Shown: positions 1 through 12,761, counted from the first letter of the stretch. The stretch: 64,000 nt of DNA from Actinomadura sp. NBRC 104412 (GCF_030269515.1 NZ_BSTM01000021.1:62001-126000), one strand, 5' to 3'. A program made the numbers and translations. The notes: a model not told the origin generated them from the letters alone.

Positions 1-339
1 CGGGGTGTCCGTCGGCTCCGCGATGGTCTCATCGGCCCTTGGAGCCGGCTGGACGTGGGGGAGCGGCGGCGGCGCACTGGGCGCCGGAATCGCCCGGGTG
101 TTCTCCTCCTGCTTCGGGTCGGCCGGTTCGGAGGGGGTCGGCGGCAGAAGCTCGCCGTCGTTCGGTGGAAGGCCCGCATCCGGCGACCCGGAGAGCCAGT
201 GTGGCGGGGGCAGCGCGCTGGCGGGGTCGGCCGGCCAGGCGTTGTCAGGCTCGTCGTCGGGAGTCTTGGGAGGGGTCAAGCCAATCTCCGTAGCGATGGG
301 ATGCGTCGGCACCGAGGAGGCGGGGCTTTCCAGGATCAT
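1..339 (-). CDS. Hypothetical Pro-rich protein, N-terminal part (runs off left edge)
   Basis: This frame stays open from an ATG at 339 leftwards to the window edge, giving about 113 residues with no stop. The visible part starts MILESPASSV and is rich in Pro, Ala, Asp and Glu with no transmembrane segment or recognisable domain, so it is probably a disordered N-terminal region. No convincing ribosome binding site precedes the ATG, and the frame is also open upstream of it, so the start is uncertain. Five 11-bp direct repeats lie about 80 bp upstream (417-471) and could belong to its promoter. I do not recognise the product, and the low-complexity composition leaves some doubt that it is coding. 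Confidence 0.45.
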   Translation of the reverse strand, partial: MILESPASSVPTHPIATEIGLTPPKTPDDEPDNAWPADPASALPPPHWLSGSPDAGLPPNDGELLPPTPSEPADPKQEENTRAIPAPSAPPPLPHVQPAPRADETIAEPTDTP

Positions 340-416
340 ACTGGCGCCGATGGCACGGATGCCGTTGGCGATAACGATCCTCGCAAATCGCCCATATCGG
401 CCACGCTGCCGGAGAT

Positions 417-471
417 CGAGCCGTACCCGAGCCGTTCTCGAACCGTTCCCGAGCTGTTCCCGAGCCGTGCC
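417..471. repeat. Five tandem 11-bp direct repeats
   Basis: The units are CGAGCCGTACC, CGAGCCGTTCT, CGAACCGTTCC, CGAGCTGTTCC and CGAGCCGTGCC, directly abutting. The array lies between the stop of the sulfatase gene (493) and the start of the leftward partial gene (339). An 11-bp period is one helical turn, so a regulator could bind the same DNA face repeatedly. SARP-type regulators are known to use direct heptamers with 11-bp spacing, but that link is inference. Confidence 0.75.
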
Positions 472-492
472 GGCGGGCCGCCCACAGGACGG

Positions 493-1971
493 TCAGGAGA
501 CGCCGTCGGCCGCACGGCAGGAGTCGCCGGCGCATCGCTCCAGCGACTGGAGCAGGCGGCTCAGCTCCACCTGCCGTGGCCCGGCCGGCGAGGTGGCGGC
601 GTTGTCGAGCTGGTGCGGGTCCAGCCGCATGTCGTAGTACTCGCGGTCGCCGTAGCCGTACTCCACGTACAGTTCCTCGCCGGTGCGGACGGCGCGGTAG
701 CTCGGCGGGTTCTCCCCCCTCCGTTCGGGCCGGTCGGGGTCGCCCGGGCCGGTCACCGGGCCCGCGTGCTGGATGAGGACCGCGCCGCGCCAGGACTTCA
801 CCTGCCTGCCCAGGATGAACGGCGCGAGGGAACGCCCGTCGTGCTGGGGCGGGACCGGCACCCGGGCCAGTTCGAGGAACGTGGCGTACACGTCGGTGTT
901 CTGCGCGAGCCGGTCCACCGTCCTTCCGGCGGGCACGCCGGGTCCGGCGACGATGAACGGCACCCTGATGTCGGTGTCGTAGGCGGTCATCTTCCCCCCG
1001 ACCAGCCGGTGCTCGCCCATGTGCAGCGCGTTGTCGGAGCTGAAGACGATGTAGGTGTCGCGGTCGACCTTGTTGGCCGCCAGCGCCTGCTGGATCTGCC
1101 CGATCATCTCGTCCACCGCCTGGACGGACTGCGCCCGGTTACGGAAGCGGCCGTCGATGAGGTTCTTGTCGTGCTGGGAAAGCGGCGGGACGCGACGCAG
1201 CCACCGGGGTTTGTCGGAGACGTCCTGTTCGTCGAAGCCGGGCCCGCGGGGCGCCTTGAGACCGGCGAAGGTCTGCGCGTGCCGCGGCGCGGGGACGAAC
1301 GGCGGATGCGGGGTGAAGGTGCTGAGCTGGAGCATGAACGGCCGTCCGGCCTGCGCCGATCGGTTGATGAAGTCGACGCCCTTCCGGGCGATCACGTCGT
1401 TGAGGTAGTCCTGCGGGGTGTTCCCATAGCGGACGACGCGGCCGTTCTCGTTGAGCACGTAGCCGTACTGGTCATAGCCGAGGTCGGTCACGTACCACTC
1501 GGACCATCCGGGCGGGACGCCGCCGCTCTCGGGCGGGTAGCCGTTCAGGTACTTGCCGATCATGGCGGTGCGGTATCCCGCCCTCTCCAGGCTCACCGCG
1601 TACGTCGCCGACTCGTTGCCGCGTCCCTTGAACGCCTGGTAGCCGCCCGACGGCGGGACGTTTCTGAGGACCCCGGTGTTGTGCGGAAGTTTGCCGGTGA
1701 GGATCGTCGCGCGGGACGGGCAGCAGGCCGAGTCGGTGACGAAGAACTTGGAGAAGTCCACGCCCCTTCCGCGCAGTCGCTGGAGGCGCGGCATGAACTG
1801 GATCAGGTTCGGCGCCAGGTCGTCGGTGAGCACGAAGACGATGTTGGGATGGGCCGCCCTCGTGGGCTCGGGCGCCGTCACGGGGGCCTCCGGCCCCCAT
1901 GAGCAGGCGGCGAGCAGCGCCACGATGGACAGCAGCGCCGCCACGCGCGGGCGCGCACGGGAGCAGGCCAT
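493..1971 (-). CDS. Lipoprotein arylsulfatase-type sulfatase
   Basis: A 492-residue sulfatase that probably removes sulfate esters outside the cell. The N-terminus is a lipoprotein signal: basic start, hydrophobic stretch, and a lipobox ending at Cys23 (LLAAC). The sulfatase core begins at about residue 42 (PNIVFVLTDD, the metal-binding Asp pair at 50-51). The family signature CCPSR follows at 83-87, where Cys83 would be converted to formylglycine, and later come GKYLNGY and SSDNALHMGEH. GAGAGGAA lies just upstream of the ATG. Its substrate is not readable from the sequence. A GH43 glycosidase is divergent to it and a sulfotransferase-like gene lies 7 kb away in the galactan locus, so a sulfated surface glycan is possible but unproven. 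Confidence 0.9.
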   Translation of the reverse strand: MACSRARPRVAALLSIVALLAACSWGPEAPVTAPEPTRAAHPNIVFVLTDDLAPNLIQFMPRLQRLRGRGVDFSKFFVTDSACCPSRATILTGKLPHNTGVLRNVPPSGGYQAFKGRGNESATYAVSLERAGYRTAMIGKYLNGYPPESGGVPPGWSEWYVTDLGYDQYGYVLNENGRVVRYGNTPQDYLNDVIARKGVDFINRSAQAGRPFMLQLSTFTPHPPFVPAPRHAQTFAGLKAPRGPGFDEQDVSDKPRWLRRVPPLSQHDKNLIDGRFRNRAQSVQAVDEMIGQIQQALAANKVDRDTYIVFSSDNALHMGEHRLVGGKMTAYDTDIRVPFIVAGPGVPAGRTVDRLAQNTDVYATFLELARVPVPPQHDGRSLAPFILGRQVKSWRGAVLIQHAGPVTGPGDPDRPERRGENPPSYRAVRTGEELYVEYGYGDREYYDMRLDPHQLDNAATSPAGPRQVELSRLLQSLERCAGDSCRAADGVS

Positions 1972-2159
1972 CGATTCCTCTCTCAGCTCCGGGCGCTCCT
2001 GGGCCTTGGCTGATGATCAGGGTATTTTCTCCCCATGCGTTACCTCGTGGGCATTCCTTGGGGTCCCGGAGGAGGCTACAACAACGCCGATCGCGCCGGG
2101 CGTTCGGCCGCGGCGGCCGGCGGGTGCCCGGCCGGGCACCGCGCCGCGGGCACCGTTCC

Positions 2160-3545
2160 GTGCCGGCCTCACGGGTGAGGGTCGGCGCCACAGCGCCCGT
2201 TTCCGCCCTGCTCGCCCTCGCGGTCCTCGGCGTGCTGTGCGGCTTCGGAACGCCGGGAGGCACAGGCGTCCCGAACGAGGACGAGGGGGCCGCCCCGGCC
2301 GCCGCCACGGCTTCTCCTCCCGCCTCCGCTCCCGTCGTGCCGGTGCCGCGCTCGCCGCGCGAGCCGGTCATCACCTCCAACTTCCCCGATCCCGTCGTCA
2401 TCCGGCACGGCGACGGCTACTACGCCTACGCGACCAACGATCGCGGAGTGCGGCTGCCCATGGCCGCGGCGCGGAGCCCCGGCGGACCGTGGCGGCGCGT
2501 GGACTCCGACGGCCTGCCGTCCCTGGGACCCTGGGCGGCGGACGGCCGGACCTGGGCGCCCGAGGTCACGCCCGGGCCGGGTGGGATCCTCCTGCTGTAC
2601 TACACGGCCCAGCACAGGGACTCCGGGCGGCAGTGCATCGGTGTCGCGACCTCGGCCGCCCCGCTCGGGCCGTTCCGCCCGGTCGGCGATGACCCTCTGG
2701 TCTGCCCGGCCGCGCGGGCGGACGCGATCGACGCGGATGCGTTCACCGACTCCGACGGGAACCGCTACCTGCTCTACAAGAGCGACGGTCATGGCAGCGG
2801 GCACCCGGCGGCCATCTACCTGCAACTTCTGTCCGCCGACGGGTTGCGCACGGCGGGGGCACCGCGCCGCATCCTCGTCCGCGACCCCCGCGTCGACCCG
2901 ACGCTGGTCGAAGCGCCCGCCCTGGTCAAGCGGGGAGCCCGCTATGTCCTCTTCTACTCGGCCGGGGTGTTCTTCGACTCCTCGTACCGAACCGGATACG
3001 CGACGGCGGACAGGATCACGGGACCGTACACGCGGGGTCCCGCTCCCCTCATGAGCACCGAAGGCTACGACGGGAACCTCATCGGCCCCGGCGGGGCGGA
3101 CGTCTTCAGCGATGGGAGCGGTGACCACATCGCTTTTCACGGGATCGTGGAGTTCCACGGCGGTGAGCGGGTGACCCGGGCCATGTACGTCGCGCGCCTG
3201 GCCTGGGCCGGTGACAGGCCGGTGGTGGACGGCAGCCCCGTCCGGTACGAGGCCGGGCGCGCGAGGCGGTACGGGGCGGCCGTCGAGTTCGATGTCTTCG
3301 CGGTGGCCGCCGGTGAGCATCGGATCCGCATCGGCTACGCCCGGCGCGCGGGCGGGGCCGTACGGCATGAGGTCGCCGTCAACGGGACTCGGGCGGCGGA
3401 GGTGACCTCCCCGGCGGACACAGGGAAGGAAGGCGTGGCGGAGGTGAGGACCCGGCTTCGGACCGGGTGGAACACCGTGCGCCTGCGTCCGCTCGCGGGC
3501 TCCGCGCGGATCGCCTATGTCGAGGTGGTGGGCTGGGTCGGCTGA
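2160..3545 (+). CDS. Secreted glycoside hydrolase family 43 protein
   Basis: About 461 residues with a signal-peptide-like N-terminus (hydrophobic run SALLALAVLGVLCGF) followed by a low-complexity linker. The catalytic domain shows the three acidic residues expected of the five-bladed beta-propeller GH43 enzymes: base Asp in NFPDPVV (about residue 76), modulator Asp in DADAFTDSDG (about 192) and acid Glu in TLVEAPALV (about 251). The last 110 residues (from VRYEAG) look like a CBM6/35-type sugar-binding beta-sandwich. GH43 enzymes act mostly on arabinans, xylans or galactans. The start is uncertain: GTG at 2160 is used, GTG at 2175 is equally possible, and neither has a clear ribosome binding site. 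The 3' end overlaps the convergent ABC gene by 31 bp. Confidence 0.85.
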   Translation: MPASRVRVGATAPVSALLALAVLGVLCGFGTPGGTGVPNEDEGAAPAAATASPPASAPVVPVPRSPREPVITSNFPDPVVIRHGDGYYAYATNDRGVRLPMAAARSPGGPWRRVDSDGLPSLGPWAADGRTWAPEVTPGPGGILLLYYTAQHRDSGRQCIGVATSAAPLGPFRPVGDDPLVCPAARADAIDADAFTDSDGNRYLLYKSDGHGSGHPAAIYLQLLSADGLRTAGAPRRILVRDPRVDPTLVEAPALVKRGARYVLFYSAGVFFDSSYRTGYATADRITGPYTRGPAPLMSTEGYDGNLIGPGGADVFSDGSGDHIAFHGIVEFHGGERVTRAMYVARLAWAGDRPVVDGSPVRYEAGRARRYGAAVEFDVFAVAAGEHRIRIGYARRAGGAVRHEVAVNGTRAAEVTSPADTGKEGVAEVRTRLRTGWNTVRLRPLAGSARIAYVEVVGWVG

Positions 3546-4342
3546 GCGGCGAGCGGTGACCCCGATGTGCGGAGCCGACGGTTCCTGCGTTGCTCCAGAA
3601 GCAGGTCCGCGGCCTGCTCCATCGGCCCGTCGAAGACGACGCGGCCCTCGCTGAGGACGATGCCGCGCCGGCACAGATCCCGCAGCAGCGGAAGGTCGTG
3701 CGCGACGATGACCATGGTGAGGCCCCCGTGCCGCAGTTCCATCAGCTTCTGGCGGCACTTGCGGCGGAACAGCGGGTCGCCGACCGCCATCACCTCGTCG
3801 ATGAGGAAGACGTCGGGCTCGGTGTGCACGGCGATGGAGAAGCCCAGCCGCATGAACATGCCCGCGGAGTAGAACTTCACGGGCGTGTCGAGGAACGCCT
3901 CGGTTTCGGCGAAGTCGACGATCGCGTCGAACTTGCGCTCGATCTCCTCCTTGCCCATCCCCAGGATGGCCCCGTTGAGGTAGACGTTCTCGCGTCCGGT
4001 CAGCTCGGGATGGAGACCGGCGCCCACGTCGATCAGCCCGGCGACGCGGCCGCGCACCCGTACCCGGCCGCTGTCGGGCGTCATCACCCCGGAGATCAGT
4101 TTCAGCAGGGTGCTCTTCCCCGAGCCGTTCAGCCCCAGCAGCGCGACCGTCGAGCCGGTGTCGACGGTCAGGTCGACCCCGTCGACGGCGTTGAAGGTGT
4201 CCGAGAGCGGCCGGCGGCGCAGCGCGCGGATGCTGATCTCGCGGATGGAGCGGGCGTGCCGTAGCGTGAAGCGCTTGGTCGCCGCCTCGATCACGATCGA
4301 GTGCGCGGCGTGCGGCGAGGATGGCGGTTCGGTGGTTGTCAC
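3515..4342 (-). CDS. ABC transporter ATPase, polysaccharide export (Wzt/TagH type)
   Basis: A 275-residue ATPase of the O-antigen/teichoic-acid/galactan exporter class. It has Walker A GLNGSGKST (70-78), the YSAGM signature typical of this subclass in place of LSGGQ (158-162), and Walker B VFLIDE (178-183) followed by VMAVGD. The start overlaps the stop of the permease gene as ATGA, so the two are translationally coupled. It should energise export of the glycan made by the upstream Glf/GlfT2-like genes, as the Rv3781-Rv3783 pair does for mycobacterial galactan. The C-terminus is short, without the extra glycan-binding domain of some Wzt proteins. Confidence 0.93.
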   Translation of the reverse strand: MTTTEPPSSPHAAHSIVIEAATKRFTLRHARSIREISIRALRRRPLSDTFNAVDGVDLTVDTGSTVALLGLNGSGKSTLLKLISGVMTPDSGRVRVRGRVAGLIDVGAGLHPELTGRENVYLNGAILGMGKEEIERKFDAIVDFAETEAFLDTPVKFYSAGMFMRLGFSIAVHTEPDVFLIDEVMAVGDPLFRRKCRQKLMELRHGGLTMVIVAHDLPLLRDLCRRGIVLSEGRVVFDGPMEQAADLLLEQRRNRRLRTSGSPLAAQPTQPTTST

Positions 4343-5207
4343 AGTTCCTCGGCGAATCGCGTCTGCTTGCGGTCGAAGACCCGGGCGGCCACGGCGAGCA
4401 GCGCGCCCGCGAGGACCAGGGCGATCAGCCCGTCACGGACCATGCCGGGTGGGAACTCGAAGTCGCCGGCCGTTCCCGGCGACCAGAAGCACCGCTGGAA
4501 CAGCGAGACGGCGATGGCCAGCGGGTTGGCCAGGTAGAGCTCCAGGGCCCAGCCGGGCAGGGTGTCGCGCACCAGGGTCCAGGGATAGATCATCGGGACC
4601 GACCAGGTGAAGACGATCCCCAGGACGTCCACGACCTGCTCGAAGTCGCGGTAGAAGACGTTGTAGGCGGAGCACAGCAGCCCGAGGGCCATGCCGAGGA
4701 CGGCGACGATGGCGAAACCGAGCAGCGCCGCGCCGAGGGCGGCGGGCGACGGGTGCCAGCCCGAGATCACCGCTCCGCACGACAGGATCACCAGGCCGGG
4801 GACGAAATGGACGGCCGAGACCAGGGCCGAGGCGACCGGGAACAGCTCCCGCGGCAGATAGATCTTCCGGATCAGTGGCGCGTTGCCCCGGACCGCGCGG
4901 GTCGCGGCGTGCAGCGTGTCGGTGAAGAAGTTGATCAGCACCATGCCGGAGAACAGGAAGACGGCGAAGTCCTCGATGCTCTCGTTCATCCGCAGGAAGA
5001 CGCCGACGGCGAGGAAGTACACCGTGAAACCGACCGCGGGCCTGACGTACGACCAGCCGAGGCCCAGCAGGGATCCCTGGTAGCGGGCCCGTAGCTCCCG
5101 GCGCACCAGCAGGCGCAGCAGGTAGCGCTGGCGGGCGAGGCCGACCGCTCCTCCGCCCCGGCCTGGATCCCTCAGCCCGGGCGGGGCGGGCGGTGCGGTC
5201 CCCGCCG

Positions 5208-5211
<4 letters not shown>
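4339..5211 (-). CDS. ABC-2 type permease, polysaccharide export (Wzm type)
   Basis: A 290-residue membrane protein with about six transmembrane segments. The N-terminal RQRYLLRLLVRRELRARYQGSLLGLGW is the typical amphipathic entry of polysaccharide ABC-2 permeases, and SVPMIYPW and YLANPLAIAVSLFQRCF are family-like loops. The ATG at 5211 overlaps the GlfT2-like stop (ATGA, 5208-5211); longer in-frame starts would run through the upstream gene. With the ATPase at 3515-4342 it forms the exporter predicted to carry lipid-linked galactan across the membrane. Confidence 0.92.
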
Positions 5212-8641
<3,430 letters not shown>

Positions 8642-8758
8642 CTAAGATACCGAGCAGTTGGTGTGCACGCACCCGCGATATGGCGGCTACGCTCCCCGCG
8701 CTCGAAGCCTTCGGTGTCATACATGTCGCTGGTGTGTCCGTGTCCCTTTGGAGCTGTC

Positions 8759-10120
8759 GTGGTGCGGAGCAGGCGGCGGGCTGGCGGGCGCAAGGGCAGG
8801 CCCGTGGTGTACCTGCATATAGGGACGCCTAAGAGCGGCACTACGTACCTGCAGAACACGATGTGGCTGAATCGTGATGTATTGCGATCGGCGGGTCTGC
8901 TGTATCCGGGTGAGACCCGCAGGGCGCACTTTCTTGCCGCGATCGGGCAGCAGCGCATCGACTTTCGCGGTCATCACGACCCCGAGTCCGAGGACGCATG
9001 GGAATCCCTGGTCGAGGAGGCCAGAGATTGGACCGGCACGGTCGTGATATCCCATGAGGTCTTCTGCGCCGCCCCCAAGGAAAGGGCTCGTGCGGCGCTG
9101 GCCGATCTGGACTTCGCCGAGGTTCATCTGATCCTCACCGTGCGGGACATCGCGCGGCAGATCCCGGCCGCCTGGCAGGAGGATCTGAAGAACCGCTACA
9201 GCATGGGGCTGACCGAATACGTCGACGCGGTGCGCGACCGCGCCGACGTGGAGCAGGCCACCGGCTTTTGGCGGATGCAGGGCGCAGGGGGCATCCTGCG
9301 CCGCTGGGCGGCGGATCTGCCGCCCGAATGTGTGCATCTCGTGACGGTGCCGCCGCCGGGGTCGCCGCCCGACGTGCTGTGGGAGCGCTTCGCGAGCGTC
9401 ATCGGAGTCGACCCGGACCTGTGCGACCGCACGTCCGTGCGGGCCAACCCGAGTCTGGGCACCGTCGAGGCCGCGTTGCTGCGGCGGTTCAACGAGCACC
9501 TGAAGAGCCGCGACATCGACTGGCCCACGTACGAGTCCTTCGTCAAGTTCCATCTCGCCGAGCGCGGGCTGGCGGGCAGATCCGGCAAGCAGGCGATCCT
9601 GCTGCCGGCGTCCGAGTACGCGTGGGCCTCGGCATGGTCGCGGGAACTGGTCCGGGAACTCGCCGAACGGCGTTATGCGGTCGTGGGCGACCTGGCCGAG
9701 CTGATCCCCGGCGAGCCGGGGACGATGTGTCCCCACCCTGGTGACGTCGGGGCCGACGCGATGTTGGAGGCGTCGTTCGACGGGATCGCCTCTGTGCTCG
9801 ACGAACTGGCGGAGCGGACCGCGATGAACAGCGAGCTCCGTGAGGAACTGGAGCAGACGCACAAGGCGTTGGCCGCCGCCTACGAGCGTCCTCTGTGGCG
9901 GCAGGTGCTGCACCGCGTCGCCCGCTGGGTGCCGCCGCTCCGTCCCGTACTCCGGCTGGCGGCCCGGCTGCGCGAGGGGAGACCGTCGCGCGAGCCCGGC
10001 CAGGCCGTGGACGCCGAGCACGACGAGGCCGCGTACGTCGCCGAGGCCGTCCACCGCGCCGAGGCCGCCGAGCGCGCCAAGGCAACCGAGCGCGCCGAGG
10101 CCGGCCGGGGAACGCGGTGA
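8759..10120 (+). CDS. Sulfotransferase-like protein of the galactan locus
   Basis: About 453 residues. VVYLHIGTPKSGTTYLQ near the start matches the 5'-phosphosulfate loop of PAPS-dependent sulfotransferases, and HLILTVRDIARQIPAAWQ matches the 3'-phosphate-binding region. The C-terminal 120 residues are a charged helical or coiled segment ending in EAAERAKATERAEA repeats, without membrane segments. GTG 8759 has GGAG upstream; ATG 8723 and GTG 8762 are alternatives. The stop overlaps the next gene as GTGA. Placed in an operon with two glycosyltransferases and opposite glf, it may sulfate a surface glycan. Acceptor and activity are inferred. Confidence 0.75.
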   Translation: MVRSRRRAGGRKGRPVVYLHIGTPKSGTTYLQNTMWLNRDVLRSAGLLYPGETRRAHFLAAIGQQRIDFRGHHDPESEDAWESLVEEARDWTGTVVISHEVFCAAPKERARAALADLDFAEVHLILTVRDIARQIPAAWQEDLKNRYSMGLTEYVDAVRDRADVEQATGFWRMQGAGGILRRWAADLPPECVHLVTVPPPGSPPDVLWERFASVIGVDPDLCDRTSVRANPSLGTVEAALLRRFNEHLKSRDIDWPTYESFVKFHLAERGLAGRSGKQAILLPASEYAWASAWSRELVRELAERRYAVVGDLAELIPGEPGTMCPHPGDVGADAMLEASFDGIASVLDELAERTAMNSELREELEQTHKALAAAYERPLWRQVLHRVARWVPPLRPVLRLAARLREGRPSREPGQAVDAEHDEAAYVAEAVHRAEAAERAKATERAEAGRGTR

Positions 10121-11058
10121 CGGGGCCGCCGCGACCGCGAGTCGTCGCGGCGCTGGTCACCCACCAACGCCGCGACCTGTTGTCCGAGGCGCTGACCGCC
10201 CTGGCCGAGCAGTCCCGGCCGCCGGACGCGACCATCGTGGTGGACAACGCCTCGACGGACGGGACGGCGCTCATGGTCCGGGAGGCGTTCCCCGCCGTTG
10301 AGCTTGTCCGGCTGGAGCGCAACACAGGCGGGGCCGGCGGCTTCGCCGTGGCCCTCTCCCGCGCCCTCGAACTGGACGCCGACCTCGTGTGGTTGATGGA
10401 CGACGACACCGTGCCCCGTTCCTCGGCCCTGGAGGCGTTGCTGGAGGCGCGGGAGCGGGCGACGCCCTCACCGGCGCTGGTGGCCAGCCGGGTGGTCTGG
10501 ACCGACGGCCGCGCCCACCCCATGAACACCCCCAGGACCAAGCCGAGGGCACGCAGGTGGGAGCGCGAGGCGGCCGAGTCGGCGGGCTGCGAGCCCATCC
10601 GCTCCGCCTCGTTCGTCTCCGTGCTGGTCGACGCCGACGCCGCGCGCCGGTGCGGACCGCCGGTCGCCGACTACTTCCTCTGGAACGACGACTTCGAGTT
10701 CACGACGCGGCTGCTGCGCGGCGGGCTGGGGCTGCTGTGCCCGCGTAGCGAGGTCGTCCACAAGACGGGGACGTTCGGGTCGACGGACGCCGACCCGGGC
10801 GACCGGTTCTTCTACGAGGTGCGCAACAAGGTCTGGCTGTTCACGCGCAGCCGCGGGCTGGCCCCCGGCGAGCGAGTCCTGTACGCGCTCTCCACTGTGC
10901 GGCGCTGGGGCCGGACCTTCCTGCGTTCCTCTGACCGGGCGACCCTTCGGCGGTGCCTGGTTCGCGGGTTGGCGAGCGGGTTGAAAGCCGGTCCCCGTCC
11001 CAACAGCCGTGTTCTCGGCGACCTCACCACCAGTGCTCAGGGACGGGGCGGACCGTGA
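10117..11058 (+). CDS. Family 2 glycosyltransferase, GlfT1-like
   Basis: 313 residues with a GT-A fold: VVAALVTHQRRDLLSEAL, IVVDNASTDGT, NTGGAGGFAVALSRALELDADLVWLMDDDTVP (the DDD metal site) and DYFLWNDDFEFTTRLLRGG, then VVHKTGTFG. The NxGGAGGF and WLxDDD pattern is what I recall for GlfT1 (Rv3782), which adds the first galactofuranose residues to the lipid-linked primer. That role fits the locus, but the acceptor could differ in an organism without mycolyl-arabinogalactan. Start GTG overlaps the upstream stop (GTGA), and its own stop overlaps the next GTG in the same way. Confidence 0.82.
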   Translation: MTGPPRPRVVAALVTHQRRDLLSEALTALAEQSRPPDATIVVDNASTDGTALMVREAFPAVELVRLERNTGGAGGFAVALSRALELDADLVWLMDDDTVPRSSALEALLEARERATPSPALVASRVVWTDGRAHPMNTPRTKPRARRWEREAAESAGCEPIRSASFVSVLVDADAARRCGPPVADYFLWNDDFEFTTRLLRGGLGLLCPRSEVVHKTGTFGSTDADPGDRFFYEVRNKVWLFTRSRGLAPGERVLYALSTVRRWGRTFLRSSDRATLRRCLVRGLASGLKAGPRPNSRVLGDLTTSAQGRGGP

Positions 11059-12602
11059 CGGACACACGAGCGGCGACGGAGGCCACGCCCGAACAGCCCG
11101 GCCAGCCCGAACAGCCCAGGCAACCGGCGCCCGCGGACCGGCGTCGTTGGGCGCCGTCCGCAACATGGGCGCCCGCCGTGTCCGCCTGCGTCGCGCTGGC
11201 CGTGTCTCTGCTCGGCATCACGGGAGCCTCGTTCTGGGTGGACGAGGCCGCCACCATCAGCGCCGCCGAACGGTCCTGGCCCGACCTGCTGCGCTATCTG
11301 GACGGGCAGGACATCGTCCACGGCTTCTACTACCTGATCATGCATTTCGTGATCGCGGCGCTGGGCACCGGCGAGTTCGCCATGCGGCTGCCCACCGCGT
11401 TGGCCACCATGGTGGCGGCGGCACTGGTCGCCATGCTGGGGCGGCGTTGCGGTGGTCCGCTCACCGGCTGGCTCGCCGGGCTCTTCTACGCCACCGGCGT
11501 GACGGTGACCCAGTACGCGCAGGAGGCCCGTCCCTACGCGTTCGCGGGGCTCACCGCGGTGGCGGCCACCTACGCCTTCGCCCGGGTCATCGAGGCACGC
11601 AGCCTGCGATGGCCGATCGCATACGCGCTGTCGATGATCCTGCTCGGGCTGTTCAATGTCTTCGGGTTGCTTCTGATACCCGCACACGCCGTGACCCTGT
11701 TCCTTCTGTGGTCGTCTCCGGGTCGGCGTGGCGCGGTACTGAGGTGGCTGTGCTCAACCGTGGCGGCGTGCGCGGCCTTGGCCCCGTTCGTGTTCCTCGC
11801 CGTCAGTCAGAGGGAGCAGGTGGCGTGGCTGCCGCCGGTGAACGACGACATGCTCCGCAACACGGCGGCCTTCCTGGCAGGGGATCACCAGCTCATCCTC
11901 ATCATGGCGGTCATCGTGGGCCTCGGGGCCATGGTGCCGCGGGTTCCGGACGTACCGGCGCCCCTGCGCGATCTCGCCGTGCCGTGGGCGGTGCTGCCGG
12001 TGGTCGTGCTGCTCGCGGCGTCGGTGCTCGACCCGATCTTCCATCCCCGCTACCTGTTCTTCTCCGTACCCGCGGTGGCGCTGCTGGCCGGCGCGGGGCT
12101 GGCCTGGCTGGCAGGGCAGGGAACGCGGTTCCTCGTCGCGGCGCTCGTGCCGCTCGCCGTCCTGACCCTGCCCGAACAGGTCGAGCTGCGCGAGCAGGAC
12201 AGCAAGTCCGACGATCTGCGGGCGATCGCCCAGGTGCTGACCGCGCATGCGCGGCCGGGCGATGGCATCCTCTATCTCGACCAGGTGTCCCGCTGGGACG
12301 CGGAAGCCTATCCGGACGCCTACCGAGGGCTCGTGGACGTCACTATGCGCGAGACCCCCGTCCAGGCGAGGAACCTGATCGGCACCCCGTTGCCGGCCGC
12401 GGCGGACATCGCCGACCGCCTGCGCCGCACCCGGCGGGTGTGGGTGATCGACCGTGAGCTGGTCAATTCACCGGACGAGGAGGTACGGGTACGGCGCGCG
12501 GCCCTGAACTCCACAGGCCCCTATGCTCGGCGGGGGGAATGGCACTACAAAGCGGGCACCATCAGGCTGCTCGAACGAACGTCCGGTGTAGGCCGGAGGT
12601 GA
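11055..12602 (+). CDS. GT-C membrane glycosyltransferase (PMT/ArnT-like)
   Basis: A 515-residue polytopic membrane protein. After a cytoplasmic Pro/Gln-rich N-terminus it has the first-loop acidic motif FWVDEAATI typical of GT-C enzymes that use polyprenyl-phosphate sugars, then QYAQEARPYAF, and about ten hydrophobic segments. A soluble domain of some 140 residues ends the protein, with DDLRAIAQVLTAHARPGDGILYLD. It would transfer a sugar on the outer face of the membrane, probably decorating the galactan or a surface protein. It is the last gene of the rightward operon (GTGA overlap at its start). Confidence 0.8.
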   Translation: MTDTRAATEATPEQPGQPEQPRQPAPADRRRWAPSATWAPAVSACVALAVSLLGITGASFWVDEAATISAAERSWPDLLRYLDGQDIVHGFYYLIMHFVIAALGTGEFAMRLPTALATMVAAALVAMLGRRCGGPLTGWLAGLFYATGVTVTQYAQEARPYAFAGLTAVAATYAFARVIEARSLRWPIAYALSMILLGLFNVFGLLLIPAHAVTLFLLWSSPGRRGAVLRWLCSTVAACAALAPFVFLAVSQREQVAWLPPVNDDMLRNTAAFLAGDHQLILIMAVIVGLGAMVPRVPDVPAPLRDLAVPWAVLPVVVLLAASVLDPIFHPRYLFFSVPAVALLAGAGLAWLAGQGTRFLVAALVPLAVLTLPEQVELREQDSKSDDLRAIAQVLTAHARPGDGILYLDQVSRWDAEAYPDAYRGLVDVTMRETPVQARNLIGTPLPAAADIADRLRRTRRVWVIDRELVNSPDEEVRVRRAALNSTGPYARRGEWHYKAGTIRLLERTSGVGRR

Positions 12603-12761
12603 CCCTGGTGCCCGATATAGGGCTCAATGGCGGGCGTTGGGGGCACTGTTCGGTTGAACGAGGCGCGTAAATGACGGATCCTCTTTACTCTGTGCGGTGT
12701 AGGAAACCAACCCAACCCCAGGCGTTCCTCACCCTCCCGTAACACCCAGGGGTCTCGCGAC

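Noticed and set aside
417-471. CRISPR or intergenic mobile repeat
   Set aside because: Eleven-bp units with no spacers; better explained as regulatory repeats.
245-535. 96-codon leftward frame spanning the 11-bp repeats
   Set aside because: Its product is an Arg/Gly-rich translation of the repeat, and it overlaps the sulfatase 3' end and the better-supported partial gene at 1-339.
55-1902. Long rightward open frame opposite the sulfatase gene
   Set aside because: It is the antisense shadow of a motif-complete sulfatase and has no domain of its own. Similar long frames opposite glf/GlfT2, TerC, MFS and the cytochrome bd genes were dismissed for the same reason.
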